Assembly (NCBI GenBank): GCA_030688105.1 | Contig: JAUYIV010000084.1 | Span: forward strand, 1-5,395 | Length of the DNA stretch: 5,395 nucleotides | Reading direction: 5' to 3' | Source of the DNA: Actinomycetota bacterium | Lineage (GTDB): Bacteria > Actinomycetota > Acidimicrobiia > Spongiisociales > UBA11373 | Shown: positions 4,997 to 5,395 of the stretch, one piece after another | Layout of the letters: every line of letters starts with the position of its first letter | How positions within the stretch are numbered: position 1 is the stretch's first letter | The notes under the pieces: generated by a model | Databases searched by the model: none | Told to the model about the DNA's origin: nothing | What the model saw: only the letters and a program-made list of their open reading frames with translations | Translations under genes and position numbers: made by a program

Positions 4997-5024
4997 GAAT
5001 TGCGAATTGCGAATTGCGTATTGC
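4997..5024. repeat. Heptamer array GAATTGC x3 plus GTATTGC
   Basis: Three perfect tandem copies of GAATTGC are followed by one variant GTATTGC, four 7-bp units in all. They lie in the 121-base spacer between rpmG and the dehydratase gene, about 59 bases upstream of the GTG start. The AT-rich unit stands out from the GC-rich flanks. The period equals that of the AGATNTC arrays, although the unit is unrelated. The rest of the spacer (4939-4996 and 5025-5059) shows only a small GGCGG-GCA-CCGCC hairpin at 4966-4978. Confidence 0.9.
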
Positions 5025-5059
5025 TGCCACCGACGCCCCCAGGGCTCGTTGGCCCACGC

Positions 5060-5221
5060 CTACCGGGTTTCGCGATGGGCAGTGTGCTCGCGGCACCAGC
5101 GGCAGAACTTCTTCAACTCGATCCGGTCACGCGTGTTGGTCTTGTTCTTCGTGGTGACGTAGTTACGTCGCTTGCAGACCTCGCAGGCGAGCGTGATCGG
5201 CGGACGCTTGTCGCTGGGCAT
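5060..5221 (-). CDS. rpmG: 50S ribosomal protein L33, zinc-ribbon (C+) form
   Basis: This 53-residue large-subunit protein sits near the E site. Translation from ATG at 5221 gives MPSDKRPPITLACEVCKRRN at the start and ELKKFCRWCREHTAHRETR at the end, stopping with TAG at 5060-5062. The middle has YVTTKNKTNTRDRIE, the L33 hallmark. Two CxxC pairs (Cys13/Cys16 and Cys40/Cys43) form the zinc ribbon, making this the C+ paralogue. Some actinobacteria also carry a zinc-free C- copy induced on zinc starvation, which would be elsewhere. A weak GAGAAG ribosome binding site precedes the start. It lies 52 bases after tuf and at the head of the rpmG-dehydratase-tRNA-Trp-secE arrangement known from actinobacteria. 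Confidence 0.97.
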   Translation of the reverse strand: MPSDKRPPITLACEVCKRRNYVTTKNKTNTRDRIELKKFCRWCREHTAHRETR

Positions 5222-5251
5222 TCAGTATCTTCTCTGTTCTTTTCTTGTCTT

Positions 5252-5272
5252 GCTGGTGGCGGGTGGCTGGTG
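5252..5272. repeat. Heptamer array GCTGGTG, GCGGGTG, GCTGGTG
   Basis: Three tandem 7-bp units (first and third identical, the middle one differing by one base) lie directly after the tuf stop codon, in the 52-base tuf-rpmG spacer. A partial fourth unit (GCTATT) runs into the tuf stop. This is the fourth array in the window with a 7-bp period and a third unit sequence. The rest of the spacer is a purine-rich strand carrying the rpmG ribosome binding site. With only three units, chance is not excluded. Confidence 0.65.
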
Positions 5273-5273
5273 G

Positions 5274-5395
5274 CTATTTATTGATCTTGGTGACTCGGCC
5301 GGCGCCGACGGTGCGGCCTCCCTCACGGATGGCGAAACGGAGGCCCTCATCCATGGCGATCGGGTGGATCAACTCGACGGTCATCTCGGTGTTGT
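5274..5395 (-). CDS. tuf: Elongation factor Tu, C-terminal end (partial, 5' end outside window)
   Basis: The minus-strand frame reads through the last 39 codons and stops at TAG (5274-5276). The visible part includes NTEMTVELIHPIAMDEGLRF, AIREGGRTVGAG and VTKINK, which is the near-invariant C-terminus of EF-Tu domain 3. EF-Tu delivers aminoacyl-tRNA to the ribosomal A site as a GTP complex, and the end of domain 3 contributes to tRNA and EF-Ts contacts. The GTPase domain is outside the window. The distance to rpmG (52 bases) allows co-transcription, although tuf usually ends the rpsL-rpsG-fusA-tuf operon. Confidence 0.98.
   Translation of the reverse strand, partial: NTEMTVELIHPIAMDEGLRFAIREGGRTVGAGRVTKINK

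Noticed and set aside
4939..5059. ECF-type (AAC...CGT) autoregulated promoter before the dehydratase gene
   Set aside because: AAC and CGT motifs occur on the minus strand here, but their spacing (about 12 or 18 bases) does not match the usual 16-17, and matches this short are expected by chance.
4306..5157. Plus-strand open frame of 283 codons opposite the dehydratase and rpmG
   Set aside because: It is antisense to two well-supported genes and crosses the GAATTGC heptamer array. The translation is low-complexity Arg/Gly/Pro-rich and resembles no family.

Overview
The window comes from a high-GC Gram-positive-type genome, most likely a deep-branching actinomycetote (Acidimicrobiia or a related class is a guess; there is no 16S rRNA here). 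The evidence is the gene order tuf, rpmG, MaoC-type dehydratase, tRNA-Trp, secE, nusG, rplK, rplA, which matches the known mycobacterial order rpmG2, hadA, hadB, hadC, trpT, secE, nusG, rplK, rplA. The long acidic N-terminal extension of NusG and the short single-span SecE also fit. Every gene lies on the minus strand, so transcription runs from high to low coordinates.

In the direction of transcription, the window opens with the last 39 codons of tuf (EF-Tu). Next come rpmG (L33, zinc-ribbon form), a fused two-hot-dog MaoC/HadAB-like dehydratase, an ECF sigma factor and a zinc-finger (ZAS) anti-sigma factor. The last three are joined by two ATGA stop/start overlaps, so they look like one translationally coupled unit. 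A structured repeat follows, then a promoter-like site, tRNA-Trp (CCA anticodon), secE, nusG (secE and nusG also overlap by ATGA), rplK and rplA. The final 495 bases carry no gene. They hold hairpins after rplA, a second copy of the structured repeat, a candidate promoter with a perfect 14-bp palindrome, and what looks like an L10 leader for an rplJ gene just outside the window.

Most of the window is core translation and secretion machinery: EF-Tu, L33, L11, L1, tRNA-Trp, SecE, and NusG, which links transcription to translation. The unusual content is (a) the sigma/anti-sigma pair inserted between the dehydratase and tRNA-Trp, and (b) a set of intergenic arrays that all have a 7-bp period. 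Two of these are compound elements in which AGATNTC-type heptamers face reverse-complement heptamers across a hairpin-containing spacer, each lying just upstream of a promoter candidate. The other two arrays use unrelated heptamers (GAATTGC and GCTGGTG) and flank rpmG.
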